Shown here one piece after another: positions 53,394-64,000 of a stretch of DNA of 64,000 nucleotides. Every line of letters starts with the position of its first letter. Positions within the stretch are counted from its first letter, which is position 1. Below the pieces are notes generated by a model that worked only from the letters and a program-made list of their open reading frames with translations, was not told the DNA's origin and made no database searches. A program made the translations under genes and the position numbers. Source of the DNA: Cylindrospermum stagnale PCC 7417. GTDB lineage: Bacteria > Cyanobacteriota > Cyanobacteriia > Cyanobacteriales > Nostocaceae. The stretch covers positions 6,464,501 to 6,528,500 of the forward strand of contig NC_019757.1 of the NCBI RefSeq assembly GCF_000317535.1, written 5' to 3'.

Positions 53394-53560
53394 TAACAGA
53401 CGCAAGTGCTGTAATTACCCTAGAAAGTGACTAGAATGTCGTCATAAATTAAACTAATTTATTAAATTAGATTCCATGACATAAAATATTGTATTCACTC
53501 AAGATACATTTTAATTTTTGATAAGCTGTAAACGCTAGTATGAGGAGCATTTTTTAAACT

Positions 53561-54394
53561 ATGCACTGGTTGTTTACAGGACACTTAAGAGTAGATAAAT
53601 TAACGGTTAAGATTGCAGATTTACCGGCATCTTTACAAGGAATAAAGTTGGTACAGTTGTCAGATTTTCACTACGATGGCTTGCGGCTATCGGAAAAAAT
53701 GTTAGAAAAGGCGATCGCACTTACTAACGAAGCTGAACCCGATTTAATTCTCTTAACTGGTGACTACGTAACCGACGATCCCACACCAATTCACCAACTG
53801 GTAATGCGACTCAAACATCTGCAAAGCTTCAGTGGAATCTATGCCGTACTTGGCAACCACGATATCCATTACAGCCACTCAAAAGCCGAAGTTACAGATG
53901 CGCTGACTAGCATTGGAGTCCATGTCCTGTGGAATGAAATCGCCTATCCACTAGGAGAAGAATTACCACTGGTAGGACTAGCTGATTATTGGTCACGGGA
54001 ATTCAACCCCGCACCAATTATGAACCAACTAGATCCCAGCACACCGCGCATTGTTCTATCCCACAACCCAGATACAGCCAAAATATTGCAAAAATGGCGA
54101 GTAGACTTGCAACTATCTGGTCATACCCACGGAGGTCACATTGTTATTCCAGGGTTTGGTCCCGCAGTGCTTTATTATAAAAAGCTGTTGAAACAAATTC
54201 CCAAAAAATTACGGCGTTGGGTGTCTTTGTTGTTAGGAGACTGCTCTAAAGTGGTGCGTTATTGGGAATGGGCGCAAGGGTTTCACAAAATTGAACAAAA
54301 TCAATTATATGTCAATCGCGGCTTAGGAACCTATCGCCCAGGACGCCTATTTTGCCCACCAGAAGTTACTGTAATTACCTTAATTAGTACTTAA
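53561..54394 (+). CDS. Calcineurin-like metallophosphoesterase (paralog)
   Basis: The 277-residue paralog of the gene at 51588 has the same motifs: SDFHYDG, LLTGDYVT, LGNHDIHY, SHNPDTAKILQKW and SGHTHGGHIVIPGFG, ending PPEVTVITLIST. The two proteins are close enough to indicate tandem duplication before the IS630-type insertion that now separates them. All metal ligands are present. The ATG at 53561 follows TGAGGAGCATT, a good ribosome site. Confidence 0.94.
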   Translation: MHWLFTGHLRVDKLTVKIADLPASLQGIKLVQLSDFHYDGLRLSEKMLEKAIALTNEAEPDLILLTGDYVTDDPTPIHQLVMRLKHLQSFSGIYAVLGNHDIHYSHSKAEVTDALTSIGVHVLWNEIAYPLGEELPLVGLADYWSREFNPAPIMNQLDPSTPRIVLSHNPDTAKILQKWRVDLQLSGHTHGGHIVIPGFGPAVLYYKKLLKQIPKKLRRWVSLLLGDCSKVVRYWEWAQGFHKIEQNQLYVNRGLGTYRPGRLFCPPEVTVITLIST

Positions 54395-54984
54395 TCAAGC
54401 AGTCAATACAACTCTAGACTCTAGATTTTTGACTAACTCATAGGAGAAACCGCCCCAAGCTACGATGGATAGATATCAGTAGCTTAAAGCGGTTCCGTTA
54501 TCATGCAATTTTTTAAGAAAATCAGAGAATTCGACTTAACTTAACTAAGGTGGACAACTTTCGCAATCAATTAAGGAAGAATTATGCATCATCGATTCTA
54601 AATAGGCAGGCATTTATCTGGCTGTGCGTTCAAAAACCTCCAATACAACTCGGTGGACTTTAAGCGAAAACACATTTACAGGATGCCACAACCTAACAGA
54701 GATTGCGAAAATATTAGAGCAGGAGGCACAGGCTCTAACTAGAAGGTTTTGGTTTAACTTTTAACCTTTTTGTACCTTGCTCTTAATCTAACACCAAGAT
54801 TGTTAACCTGTGCCGTGTATTTACTAAAGTTTACTACCGTTAATCTCCTGTAACATTTAAACAAGTTTGCTTATAAATACTGTGTTAGGCGCTTTGTTTA
54901 TGATTTATACACAATGTAGTAGTCCCCTCGAATTATGGAGAAGACTACCAAGCCATTACCCCTGATGAACGCATTCAGAGACGG
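54395..54984. other. Intergenic region, 590 bp
   Basis: The stretch between the metallophosphoesterase and the minus-strand proline-rich protein contains one possible small plus-strand ORF (54624-54764, listed separately). Otherwise I see AT-rich sequence and no tRNA, repeat array or recognisable element. Confidence 0.4.
54624..54764 (+). CDS. Possible small ORF or gene remnant, 46 aa
   Basis: From a GTG at 54624 the frame reads MRSKTSNTTRWTLSENTFTG, CHNLTEIAKILEQEAQALTR, RFWFNF. The sequence has convincing amphipathic-helix and polar character (TEIAKILEQEAQALTRRF) and is open 18 bases further upstream to a TAG. No ribosome site is evident, and it may be the 3-prime end of a lost gene. I recognise no family. 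Confidence 0.3.
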   Translation: MRSKTSNTTRWTLSENTFTGCHNLTEIAKILEQEAQALTRRFWFNF

Positions 54985-55752
54985 CTAGGGAGTGGAACCG
55001 CTGCTACTAGGAGTACTAGGAGTACTAATGGTAGATGAATCACTATCAGATGTGCTGTTGGAGGTTTCTGCCTGTTTAGGCGCAGTAGTTTTAGAGGTGT
55101 CGTTCTTCTGCTCTAGAACAGGAGTATTACTGATTGGAGTTTTTGGGCTTGGGATCTCTTTAGGAATCGTCTGCGTAGCAGAAGGTGCTTTTTGAGCAGC
55201 CGCAGGCCGTTGGGGTGGAACAGTCACGTTAACCGCTGGTGGTGAAGGTGCAGCTGCGGGTGGGACAGTCACGTTAATCGTTGGTGGTGAAGGTGCAGCT
55301 GCGGGACGAACTTGCTGTTGTGGAACCAGAACAGGTACTTCTCTAGTTCTTTCAATAATGGTGGTTTGTGTTGGAGGAGATTGAACAGCTGCGGGAGATG
55401 GAGCAACTTTATTAGGTACAGGAATCACGATAGGTGCAGCATTTTCCACAGCTTCGTTGTTGCGCTGGTTAGAGTACCAGACTGCACCCGCAATCAAACC
55501 AATTAGAGACGTGAAGATAATACCTAACAGCAAACCACGAGAAGCATTGCTGTCATCACGTTCAGCTAAATTAGCTTGGGCATTATTTCGTCCCTGTACA
55601 TAACCCTGCTGGTAAGACTGAGGATTCGTTTTGCTATTACTAACTGTTTCAGTGTTGCGCGTTAAGTTAGTGTGAGTATTACCATTAATATCTGTGGAAG
55701 ATTCTTTACTAACTACGGTTTTATCGACTTCATGCTCATTTAGATTAGCCAT
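54985..55752 (-). CDS. Single-pass membrane protein with Pro/Ser/Thr-rich tail
   Basis: From the ATG at 55752 (MANLNEHEVDKTVV) the protein has 255 residues. A polar, Asn/Gln-rich N-terminus of about 75 residues precedes one membrane helix (GLLLGIIFTSLIGLIAGAVW). A long low-complexity tail follows, with tandem motifs AAAPSPPTINVTVPP and AAAPSPPAVNVTVPP, ending in Ser/Thr runs. The tail is probably periplasmic. The frame extends upstream to 55830, but the ATG chosen starts the polar domain. No enzyme domain is visible; a cell-wall or scaffold role is possible. Confidence 0.75.
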   Translation of the reverse strand: MANLNEHEVDKTVVSKESSTDINGNTHTNLTRNTETVSNSKTNPQSYQQGYVQGRNNAQANLAERDDSNASRGLLLGIIFTSLIGLIAGAVWYSNQRNNEAVENAAPIVIPVPNKVAPSPAAVQSPPTQTTIIERTREVPVLVPQQQVRPAAAPSPPTINVTVPPAAAPSPPAVNVTVPPQRPAAAQKAPSATQTIPKEIPSPKTPISNTPVLEQKNDTSKTTAPKQAETSNSTSDSDSSTISTPSTPSSSGSTP

Positions 55753-56151
55753 AAATTTTGATTTCACTCCCCAATATATTGACAAACTAAATCTTTGCAA
55801 GAACAAAGAGATATGAGCAGATTTAAACAATTTTTTAGGTAGAAATTGTTTGATTAGCTACCTTTGTCTTAAACAAGTCTCAGAATAACCTCTGGATTAG
55901 CAACTATGGCTCTACCTCAGGGAAGGAGTTCATAGTCCATCAAAAGACGGAGCGTTCGATAAATTTTGCTAGCTATTAGCCGATGGATAGAAATAAAATT
56001 TAGTGTTTTGCTCAAATTATTTGATTTTTACTCACAAAATAGGCTGTTTAACCAATTATTTTGAACGAGTAAACTGTAAACATTCTCTTTACCAATATGT
56101 GATAGATAAGCCCTGGTTGAGATATTAGCGATCGCCTTTTACCCGCGCCTT
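55753..56151. other. Intergenic region, about 400 bp
   Basis: The region lies between two minus-strand genes. It contains the presumed promoter and leader of the single-pass membrane protein, one HIP1 octamer near 56129, and no ORF of protein character. No repeat of note was seen. Confidence 0.4.
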
Positions 56152-57645
56152 TTACCCGACATCGCACCGCCAAATCTTAACTGTCATATCTCGACTACCG
56201 CTAACAACAGTTTTACCATCTGGACTAAAAGCAACAGAATTAACCCAATCGTCATGACTGCCTAGAGTGTAAAGTTGTTCTCCAGTGCTAACTTGCCACA
56301 ACTTCACGGTATTGTCTGCACTACCACTGGCAAGGTGCTGACCATCAGAACTGAAAGCAACAGACCAAACATAGCTGTGATGTCCCGCAAGGGTGTTAAT
56401 TAACTTCCCTGTCTCCATATCCCACAGCTTGATAGTCTGGCAAGAACTACCACTAGCTAAAATCTTGCCATCAGGGCTAATAGCGACACTGTTCACCGCA
56501 CCTGAATGCCCGACGAGAGTATACAACGATTGCCTATTCTGCAAATTCCACAGTTTAATTCTATTATCTGCGCTGCCACTAACTAAAATCTGCCGCTTTG
56601 GACAAATAGCAAGGGAGTAAACCAAATCAGCATGACCCTTGAGGACATGCAGCAACTGTCCCATCTCTATATGGGAAATCTTGATAGTATTGTCTTGACC
56701 GCCACTCAAGATACTTTGACCATCTGGACTCACAATTACAGACAAAACCGGGGTTGAATGTACTTTAAGAGTGCTGAGTAATTTACCTGTAGACACCTGC
56801 CAAATTATAATTTTACTGTCATCACCACCACTCACTAGAGTTTGGCTATCTGAGCTAAATGCAAGACATCTAACCAAGTTTTGATGACCAGTGAGAGTAT
56901 GTAGTAATTGCCCTGTTTCAAGTTGCCAAATCTTGATAGTCTGATCACTACTGCCACTAGCCAAAGTCTTCCCATCTGGACTAATTACAGTGCTAAAAAC
57001 CAAGTTCCTATGACTCAGGGTGTGTATACATTTCCACGGCGACGGTTGAGACTGTGATTTAGGTGGTGGTGGCGATGTTGGTTTGGGCGGTGTTGATGCT
57101 TTGGGTGGTGGTGATGTTGGTTTGGGCTGTGCCTTTTTTAGTTTCAATTCCAGTTCCAGTTCTCTGGCCTTTTTCAAATCTGACTTAGCTCGATTTTCAT
57201 ATCCCAGTTTTGAGCAAGTCAGCCCCCGGAATTTATAGGCTTCTACATAGTTGGGGTTAAGGCGAATCGCTTGGGTAAAGTCTGCAATTGCCTCAGTATA
57301 TTTCCCTTGTTTCTCGTTCTCCATTCCCTGGTTATAGAAACGTTCCGCATTGGATGGAATTGAATCAATTTTGATAGAAGTAGAAGTAGATTGATGTGCA
57401 GATTTATTGGTTGCACTTGGCTGATAAAACTTTAACTTTTCATAAGCCTGATTGATTTCTTTGATTTTTTCTTCTGCTTCTAGCTTTTTTTGAGGTTCCA
57501 GAATCCGGTCTGGATGCCAAATTTTAGCCATTTGGCGGTAAGCTTGCTTGACTTCCTCCATCGATGCACCAGGTTTCAAGCCAAGAATTATGTAAGCATT
57601 ATTGATATCGAAGGGTAGCCACTCTTGCAGCTTGTCGTTAGACAT
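56152..57645 (-). CDS. J-domain / TPR / WD40-propeller protein
   Basis: The 497 residues combine three modules. Residues 15-75 are a DnaJ J-domain with the HPD motif (WHPDRI, 44-46), which would stimulate an Hsp70 ATPase. About residues 95-165 are TPR-like ([35 protein letters not shown]). After a Pro-rich linker ([16 protein letters not shown]), seven WD40 repeats (about 205-497), each ending in an IKIWQ/VKLWD-type strand, make a complete propeller. The protein likely brings Hsp70 to propeller-bound clients. It is cytosolic. A decayed WD40 fragment lies just upstream. Confidence 0.9.
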   Translation of the reverse strand: MSNDKLQEWLPFDINNAYIILGLKPGASMEEVKQAYRQMAKIWHPDRILEPQKKLEAEEKIKEINQAYEKLKFYQPSATNKSAHQSTSTSIKIDSIPSNAERFYNQGMENEKQGKYTEAIADFTQAIRLNPNYVEAYKFRGLTCSKLGYENRAKSDLKKARELELELKLKKAQPKPTSPPPKASTPPKPTSPPPPKSQSQPSPWKCIHTLSHRNLVFSTVISPDGKTLASGSSDQTIKIWQLETGQLLHTLTGHQNLVRCLAFSSDSQTLVSGGDDSKIIIWQVSTGKLLSTLKVHSTPVLSVIVSPDGQSILSGGQDNTIKISHIEMGQLLHVLKGHADLVYSLAICPKRQILVSGSADNRIKLWNLQNRQSLYTLVGHSGAVNSVAISPDGKILASGSSCQTIKLWDMETGKLINTLAGHHSYVWSVAFSSDGQHLASGSADNTVKLWQVSTGEQLYTLGSHDDWVNSVAFSPDGKTVVSGSRDMTVKIWRCDVG

Positions 57646-57731
57646 CGCTCATCCTAAGAAATAGGCAATAAATCAGAATCTTTGATTATTATTCCCATAA
57701 TTTGCCTATAATCAACGCAACTGTCCCATAT

Positions 57732-58038
57732 TTAACGCATCACAGCCTCCTGACAAGGAAACAATATAATAGTTTTATCGCCACAGCCAGCAGCTAAAGT
57801 CTTACCATCTGGGCTAAAAGCAACAGAATATACCTCATCTTGGGCACTTGTAAAAGTACAGATTTCTTGACGGCTTTGCACATCCCATAACTTAACAGTC
57901 TGATCTTTACTCCCACTAGCTAAAATCTTGCCATCTTACGTAAACTACCTGCTGAGTTACCCCTGCTGTAATGGTTCCCAATATCGAGAAACCAAGCAAT
58001 CCATACTCGGTAATTTCTAGCCAGTGACGTTTATTCAT
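57732..58038 (-). pseudogene. WD40-repeat gene remnant with internal deletion
   Basis: From an ATG at 58038 the minus strand reads [35 protein letters not shown], a membrane-anchor-like N-terminus. Directly after it, in another frame, come WD40 sequences: [19 protein letters not shown] and [20 protein letters not shown], ending at TAA 57732-57734. The middle of the gene is missing, with the junction near 57935. The remainder of 57646-58177 holds no other gene. Confidence 0.75.
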
Positions 58039-58725
58039 ACTTTTTTGTCTGGTGCTGAAAGGAGAAACTGCTACTTGAGCGATAGATGTGGGTTATCGTT
58101 AGCGATCGCTATACCTCTAATCGTTAATTAACTGGACAAAGATGGACAATGAGTACATATTAGTTTATAGTTTCCCTATGGCTAAATATGTGAAACCTTG
58201 AGGATGCAGCTAACACTCTGAGAGTTTGTTTGCGAACCCTCAGACGATGGGAAGCAAAAGGTAAAATCAGCACCGTCAAAACGCCGTCAGGTCAAAGGCG
58301 ATACGACGTCGAAAGGTTTATTAAACAAGAGTCAGAACCAGATGGAAGACGCGCCACTGTTGTCTATGCTCGCGTCTCTACCAGACCACTTCATGCTGAC
58401 CTTGATAGACAAGTTGAACGATTATCAGCGCTCTAGAGCGGCGCTGAAGTCGTTAAGGAAGTGGGAGGAGGACTTAATCTGCGGAGGAAAGGACTCATCG
58501 CTCTTTTGGGACGAGTTCTGCGAGGTGATATCGGAGTTATTGTGGTTGCCCACAAAGACCGACTTGCAAGATTCGGATTTGACATTATCGAGTGGTTATG
58601 TGAACAGTTTGACTGCAAAATCGTGGTTCTCAACCAAATCAGCCTCTCTCCACACGCCGAACTCGTTCAAGATATCGTTGCAATTCTCCACAGCTTTTCA
58701 AGCCGACTTTACTCCATTAGAAGAC

Positions 58726-61075
<2,350 letters not shown>

Positions 61076-61084
61076 AACTGCTGC

Positions 61085-61090
61085 TATAAT
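61085..61090 (+). promoter_or_regulatory. -10 element for tRNA-Arg
   Basis: TATAAT at 61085-61090 lies 20 bp before the tRNA 5-prime end, leaving a short leader for RNase P. No clear -35 box is seen. Confidence 0.5.
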
Positions 61091-61109
61091 TATGTATGCT
61101 TCTTCTGTT

Positions 61110-61183
61110 GGGGCTGTAGCTCAGTTGGATAGAGCGAGCGCCTCCTAAGCGCTAGGCCGCCGGTTCGAACCTGGCCAGTCCCG
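61110..61183 (+). tRNA. trnR: tRNA-Arg (anticodon CCU)
   Basis: The 74-nt cloverleaf has acceptor stem GGGGCTG/CAGTCCC, D-arm TAGCTCAGTTGGATAGAG, anticodon arm AGCGC-CTCCTAA-GCGCT and T-arm GCCGG-TTCGAAC-CTGGC. The anticodon CCT (CCU) reads AGG arginine. The discriminator is G and CCA is not encoded. It follows the tocopherol cyclase stop by 34 bp. Confidence 0.95.
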
Positions 61184-61346
61184 TCGTCTAAAAACAATTG
61201 CATAAATTAAGTGGTCGGGCATTCTTTAAGAATTTTCCGATCCAGGTTAGTATGGTGCATCAATTACAATGAGACCGTTTTAACGCGCTTAATCGCGTTG
61301 AGACACAAGATTACCCAAATTTTTATTCGGGCAACTTTGCAGAACT

Positions 61347-61997
61347 TTGCTACTCCAGATAATTGTGTTTGTTGTTTTTATTCTTGTTAAAGAAAGTTTT
61401 TGTTTTAACAGACGAACCTATCGAGCCTTGAATAAGCTACTGTTTACAGGTAAATGTTTTCGGTTTATAGCTTTTGTTCTACCACTGTTAATGTGGTGGG
61501 GATATAAAGAAGTGCAAAACCAATTTTCGCACCCCCAAGCGATGTTAGTTTTGGGCGGTTCAACTAGACGTTTAGAGCGGGAGAAGTTTACAGCAGATTT
61601 TGCCCGTGAGCATCCAAATATACCCATTTGGATTACTGGGGGTAGCCCACCGAGGTTCACCCAACAGGTATTTTCTAAGGCTGGAGTTGATCCCAGACGT
61701 TTACACTTGGATTATGAAGCGGTTGATACAGTCACTAATTTTACTACGTTAGTAGATGATTTGCAAGCTCGTGGCATCAAAAGCGTTTATTTAATTACTT
61801 CCGACTTTCATATGCGCCGCGCTTGCGTTATTGGTGAGATTATTTTGGGCAGTCGGGGAATTGAGTTTAAGCCAGTACCAGTTCCTTCGGAAAAAAGTCC
61901 AGAACCAATTCAAAAATCTATCCGCGATGGAGCTAGAGCAATCATTTGGGTAGCAACTGGTTATACTGGTGCCGATGCAGCTAAAAATAAACGCTAA
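61347..61997 (+). CDS. YdcF/ElyC-family (DUF218) membrane protein
   Basis: The 216-residue frame holds a membrane segment (about residues 35-50, FRFIAFVLPLLMWWGY) and a DUF218 domain: AMLVLGGSTRRLEREKFTAD, IPIWITGGSPP, HLDYEAVDTVTNFTTLVDDL and SVYLITSDFHMRRACVIGEI. Such proteins (SanA, ElyC, YdcF) are linked to envelope or peptidoglycan precursor metabolism; the exact reaction is unknown. The start is uncertain: TTG 61347, GTG 61365 or TTG 61428 are all possible, none with a strong ribosome site. Confidence 0.85.
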   Translation: MLLQIIVFVVFILVKESFCFNRRTYRALNKLLFTGKCFRFIAFVLPLLMWWGYKEVQNQFSHPQAMLVLGGSTRRLEREKFTADFAREHPNIPIWITGGSPPRFTQQVFSKAGVDPRRLHLDYEAVDTVTNFTTLVDDLQARGIKSVYLITSDFHMRRACVIGEIILGSRGIEFKPVPVPSEKSPEPIQKSIRDGARAIIWVATGYTGADAAKNKR

Positions 61998-62141
61998 ATT
62001 CAGTTATTTTAATTGGCACTATATTGTCCTGACACACTTTCTTTGATTCCTTAGCTTCTTAGAAATTACTTGCAAAAAACTACCCCCAATACGCCCACAA
62101 TTTGATACCCTAGCTTAAACAGATTTGAGAAAAGTTAAAGC

Positions 62142-63305
62142 GTGGAAATTCAACTTGGGCGGGGAAAAAAAGCTCGCAGAGCATATGGAATTGATGAAAT
62201 TGCTCTAGCTCCCGGTAACAGAACACTCGATCCGAGTTTGGCAGATACTAAGTGGCGTATTGGTAATGTTGAGCGAGAAATCCCGATAATTGCTAGTGCG
62301 ATGGATGGCGTAGTCGATGTTCGTATGGCTGTACGTTTGTCACAGTTAGGAGCATTAGGCGTCCTCAACTTAGAAGGTATCCAAACTCGCTATGCTGACC
62401 CAGAGCCGATTTTAGATCGGATCGCCTCTGTGGGCAAAGATGAATTTGTTTCCCTAATGCAAGAACTCTATGCCGAACCAATAAAGCCGGAATTAATTGA
62501 ACAACGTATTCAGGAAATTAAACAACAAGGCGGCATTGCGGCGGTGAGTTCTACACCAGCAGGTGCAAGTAAATATGGTGCGGTGGTGGCAAAAGCTGGG
62601 GCAGATTTATTTTTTGTACAAGCAACGGTGGTTTCTACGGCGCATTTGTCGCCGGAGTCCTTAGTACCACTTGATTTAGCAGAATTTTGCGCGAAGATGC
62701 CCATCCCTGTGGCGTTGGGGAATTGCGTGACTTATGAAGTCACTTTGAATTTGTTAAAAGCTGGTGCAGCAGCGGTGTTGGTAGGAATTGGACCTGGTGC
62801 CGCATGTACCTCCCGTGGGGTGTTGGGTGTGGGAGTACCCCAAGCAACTGCGATCGCCGATTGTGCCGCAGCACGAGATGATTATTACCAGGAAACTGGG
62901 ATTTATATCCCCATAATCGCTGATGGCGGTTTAATCACCGGCGGCGATATTTGCAAGTGTATCGCCTGTGGTGCTGATGGCGTGATGATTGGCTCCCCCT
63001 TCGCCAGAGCCGCAGAAGCCCCAGGACGGGGTTACCATTGGGGCATGGCGACTCCCAGCCCAATATTGCCCCGTGGCACCCGCATTCGCGTTGGTACTAC
63101 CGGTAGCTTAGAACAAATACTCATTGGTCCTGCTGGACTAGATGATGGCACTCATAACCTTGTGGGAGCCTTAAAAACTAGCATGGGCACATTGGGAGCC
63201 AAAAACATTAAAGAAATGCAGCAAGTTGAAGTAGTGATTGCGCCTTCCCTGTTAACAGAAGGTAAAGTCTACCAAAAAGCTCAACAATTAGGCATGGGTA
63301 AGTAA
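62142..63305 (+). CDS. guaB3: GuaB3-family IMP dehydrogenase-related protein
   Basis: The 387-residue protein (GTG start, VEIQLGRGKKARRAYGIDEI) belongs to the GuaB3 group, shorter than classical GuaB because it lacks CBS domains. It shows the IMPDH barrel motifs PIIASAMDGVVDVRMAVRLS, VGIGPGAACTSRGVLGVGVP with the catalytic cysteine, IPIIADGGLITGGDICKCIA and GADGVMIGSPFARAAEAPGRG. GuaB3 of cyanobacteria has been described as an IMP-dehydrogenase-like enzyme; its physiological importance beside GuaB is less clear. Its order with Yfr1 and trxA is conserved among cyanobacteria. Confidence 0.92.
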   Translation: MEIQLGRGKKARRAYGIDEIALAPGNRTLDPSLADTKWRIGNVEREIPIIASAMDGVVDVRMAVRLSQLGALGVLNLEGIQTRYADPEPILDRIASVGKDEFVSLMQELYAEPIKPELIEQRIQEIKQQGGIAAVSSTPAGASKYGAVVAKAGADLFFVQATVVSTAHLSPESLVPLDLAEFCAKMPIPVALGNCVTYEVTLNLLKAGAAAVLVGIGPGAACTSRGVLGVGVPQATAIADCAAARDDYYQETGIYIPIIADGGLITGGDICKCIACGADGVMIGSPFARAAEAPGRGYHWGMATPSPILPRGTRIRVGTTGSLEQILIGPAGLDDGTHNLVGALKTSMGTLGAKNIKEMQQVEVVIAPSLLTEGKVYQKAQQLGMGK

Positions 63306-63436
63306 GGGGACTAGTCCCTGGGGACTGTCCAGGGGAAAAACTCTTACCTTTTTCCCCCTTATCTTTTTCGCCCTTACCCATTAAAGAAATTTTTCTAGAG
63401 CTTTAAACAATCTCTGGAAAAATCACATCTGTCGCC

Positions 63437-63442
63437 TACAAT
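63437..63442 (+). promoter_or_regulatory. -10 element of yfr1
   Basis: TACAAT lies 7 bp before the predicted start of Yfr1 (63449), as expected for a housekeeping sigma factor promoter in cyanobacteria. Confidence 0.6.
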
Positions 63443-63448
63443 AGAGAT

Positions 63449-63516
63449 AGCGGAGACGCATGTTTCCGTTCACTCCTCACACCACACTCCGCCCGGACTA
63501 CTGTTCGGGCGGTTCC
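63449..63516 (+). ncRNA. yfr1: Yfr1 small regulatory RNA
   Basis: The RNA has the diagnostic Yfr1 layout. The 5-prime hairpin is CGGAGAC-GCAT-GTTTCCG (63451-63468). The unpaired core ACTCCTCACACC starts at 63472. The terminator hairpin CCGCCCG/CGGGCGG (63489-63512) is followed by TTCCTTATTT. Yfr1 is a short (about 55-70 nt) cyanobacterial sRNA that base-pairs through the CUCCUCACAC core with target leaders, for example outer-membrane porin mRNAs. Its position between a guaB-family gene and trxA is the classical one. Confidence 0.93.
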
Positions 63517-63614
63517 TTATTTGTGAATAAATTCTAGAGCTTCTTTGCAAATGTACATCCTTCACTCCCAAGCAGATGTTTTTGCTATGGTAGAATTTTC
63601 ACGAAACTGAGAAA

Positions 63615-63620
63615 TATAAT
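63615..63620 (+). promoter_or_regulatory. Possible -10 element of trxA
   Basis: TATAAT lies 18 bp before the trxA ATG, which would give a very short leader. A second candidate TAGAAT lies near 63590. Read-through from yfr1 is unlikely because of its terminator. Confidence 0.4.
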
Positions 63621-63638
63621 AGGCAAAGGTTTTTAGGC

Positions 63639-63962
63639 ATGTCAGCAGCCACAAGTGTAACGGATTCGAGTTTTAAGCAAGAAGTACTCGACAGCGATTG
63701 TCCTGTGTTAGTTGACTTTTGGGCCCCCTGGTGCGGCCCCTGCCGGATGGTAGCTCCTGTTGTCGAGGAAATTGCAGTGCAGTATGAAGGTCAGCTAAAG
63801 GTCGTGAAAGTAAACACTGATGAAAATCCGCAGATCGCCAGCCAGTATGGTATCCGCAGTATTCCCACATTAATGATTTTTAAGAAAGGAGAGAAAGTAG
63901 ATATGGTTGTCGGTGCCGTGCCTAAAACTACACTATCTAACACTTTGGAAAAGTATCTTTGA
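63639..63962 (+). CDS. trxA: Thioredoxin
   Basis: The 107-residue m-type thioredoxin has the active site [10 protein letters not shown] (Cys32 and Cys35) and the cis-proline loop [16 protein letters not shown]. It reduces disulfides in the cytosol with electrons from thioredoxin reductase. In cyanobacteria it links photosynthetic electron flow to enzyme activation. The ATG at 63639 gives the family N-terminus. It lies downstream of Yfr1 in the conserved order. Confidence 0.97.
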   Translation: MSAATSVTDSSFKQEVLDSDCPVLVDFWAPWCGPCRMVAPVVEEIAVQYEGQLKVVKVNTDENPQIASQYGIRSIPTLMIFKKGEKVDMVVGAVPKTTLSNTLEKYL

Positions 63963-64000
63963 AACCCAATCGGCAACAAAATCCTTTTGAGTTGCCCATT

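Noticed and set aside
58342-58725. N-terminal 128 codons of the open frame leading into tnpB
   Set aside because: This part is the wrong frame of tnpA and has no TnpB similarity; the TTG at 58726 gives the usual TnpB length.

Overview
The window comes from a cyanobacterium, most likely a filamentous Nostocales member (Nostoc/Anabaena type). The evidence is the density of HIP1 octamers (GCGATCGC) in coding DNA, genes for phylloquinone and tocopherol synthesis, a Psb35-like photosystem II assembly protein, the cyanobacterial small RNA Yfr1 in its classical place between an IMP-dehydrogenase-family gene and trxA, heptanucleotide short tandem repeats (STRR), many dispersed palindromes, and a very repetitive NACHT receptor. 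The species cannot be named from the sequence.

Layout. 1-10700 is mostly housekeeping: an M20 amidohydrolase cut by the window edge, a GH57 glucan branching enzyme, small cyanobacterial proteins (Psb35-like, DUF3134, zinc ribbon), a pentapeptide protein, a MAPEG protein, leuD and leuC on the minus strand, tRNA-Val(UAC), a DUF2227 protein and mazG. 10900-18100 holds a P450/DUF202/arylsulfatase run, a prokaryotic glutamate-receptor-like channel and an aldehyde dehydrogenase. 18180-22420 is a 1359-residue NACHT protein with 14 near-identical 35-residue HEAT-like repeats, with a 162 bp MITE beside its stop codon. 23100-27830 has an M48 protease, proA and a bestrophin. 27990-33360 is the phylloquinone block: menF on minus, then overlapping menA-menC-menE on plus, then menI convergent.

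33460-47000 is accessory. It holds a probably frameshifted membrane gene, two convergent Uma2 nucleases, a HopA1-family protein with an APH-like kinase (the enzyme pair of class V lanthipeptide dehydration), a frameshifted TMEM14 gene, and a co-directional cassette of DUF815 ATPase, membrane-anchored coiled-coil TerB-C protein, BrxD-like DUF2791 ATPase and Lhr-like helicase. The cassette resembles parts of Ter/BREX-related defence loci without the BREX core.

47200-60000 is a mobile-element zone. An FAD monooxygenase is followed by an IS982 copy whose transposase is broken by a 45 bp palindromic repeat, a fusion of an Mrr-like nuclease with a ParA ATPase, two metallophosphoesterase paralogs, the first truncated by an IS630-type insertion, a J-TPR-WD40 protein with a decayed WD40 neighbour, and an IS607 element with dead tnpA but intact tnpB. 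60000-64000 returns to core genes: tocopherol cyclase, tRNA-Arg(CCU), a YdcF-family protein, GuaB3, Yfr1 and trxA.

The best candidates for little-described biology are the nuclease-ParA fusion, the TerB-C/DUF2791/helicase cassette, the HopA1-kinase pair (whose kinase has Asn where the metal-binding Asp is expected), and the NACHT receptor with homogenised repeats.
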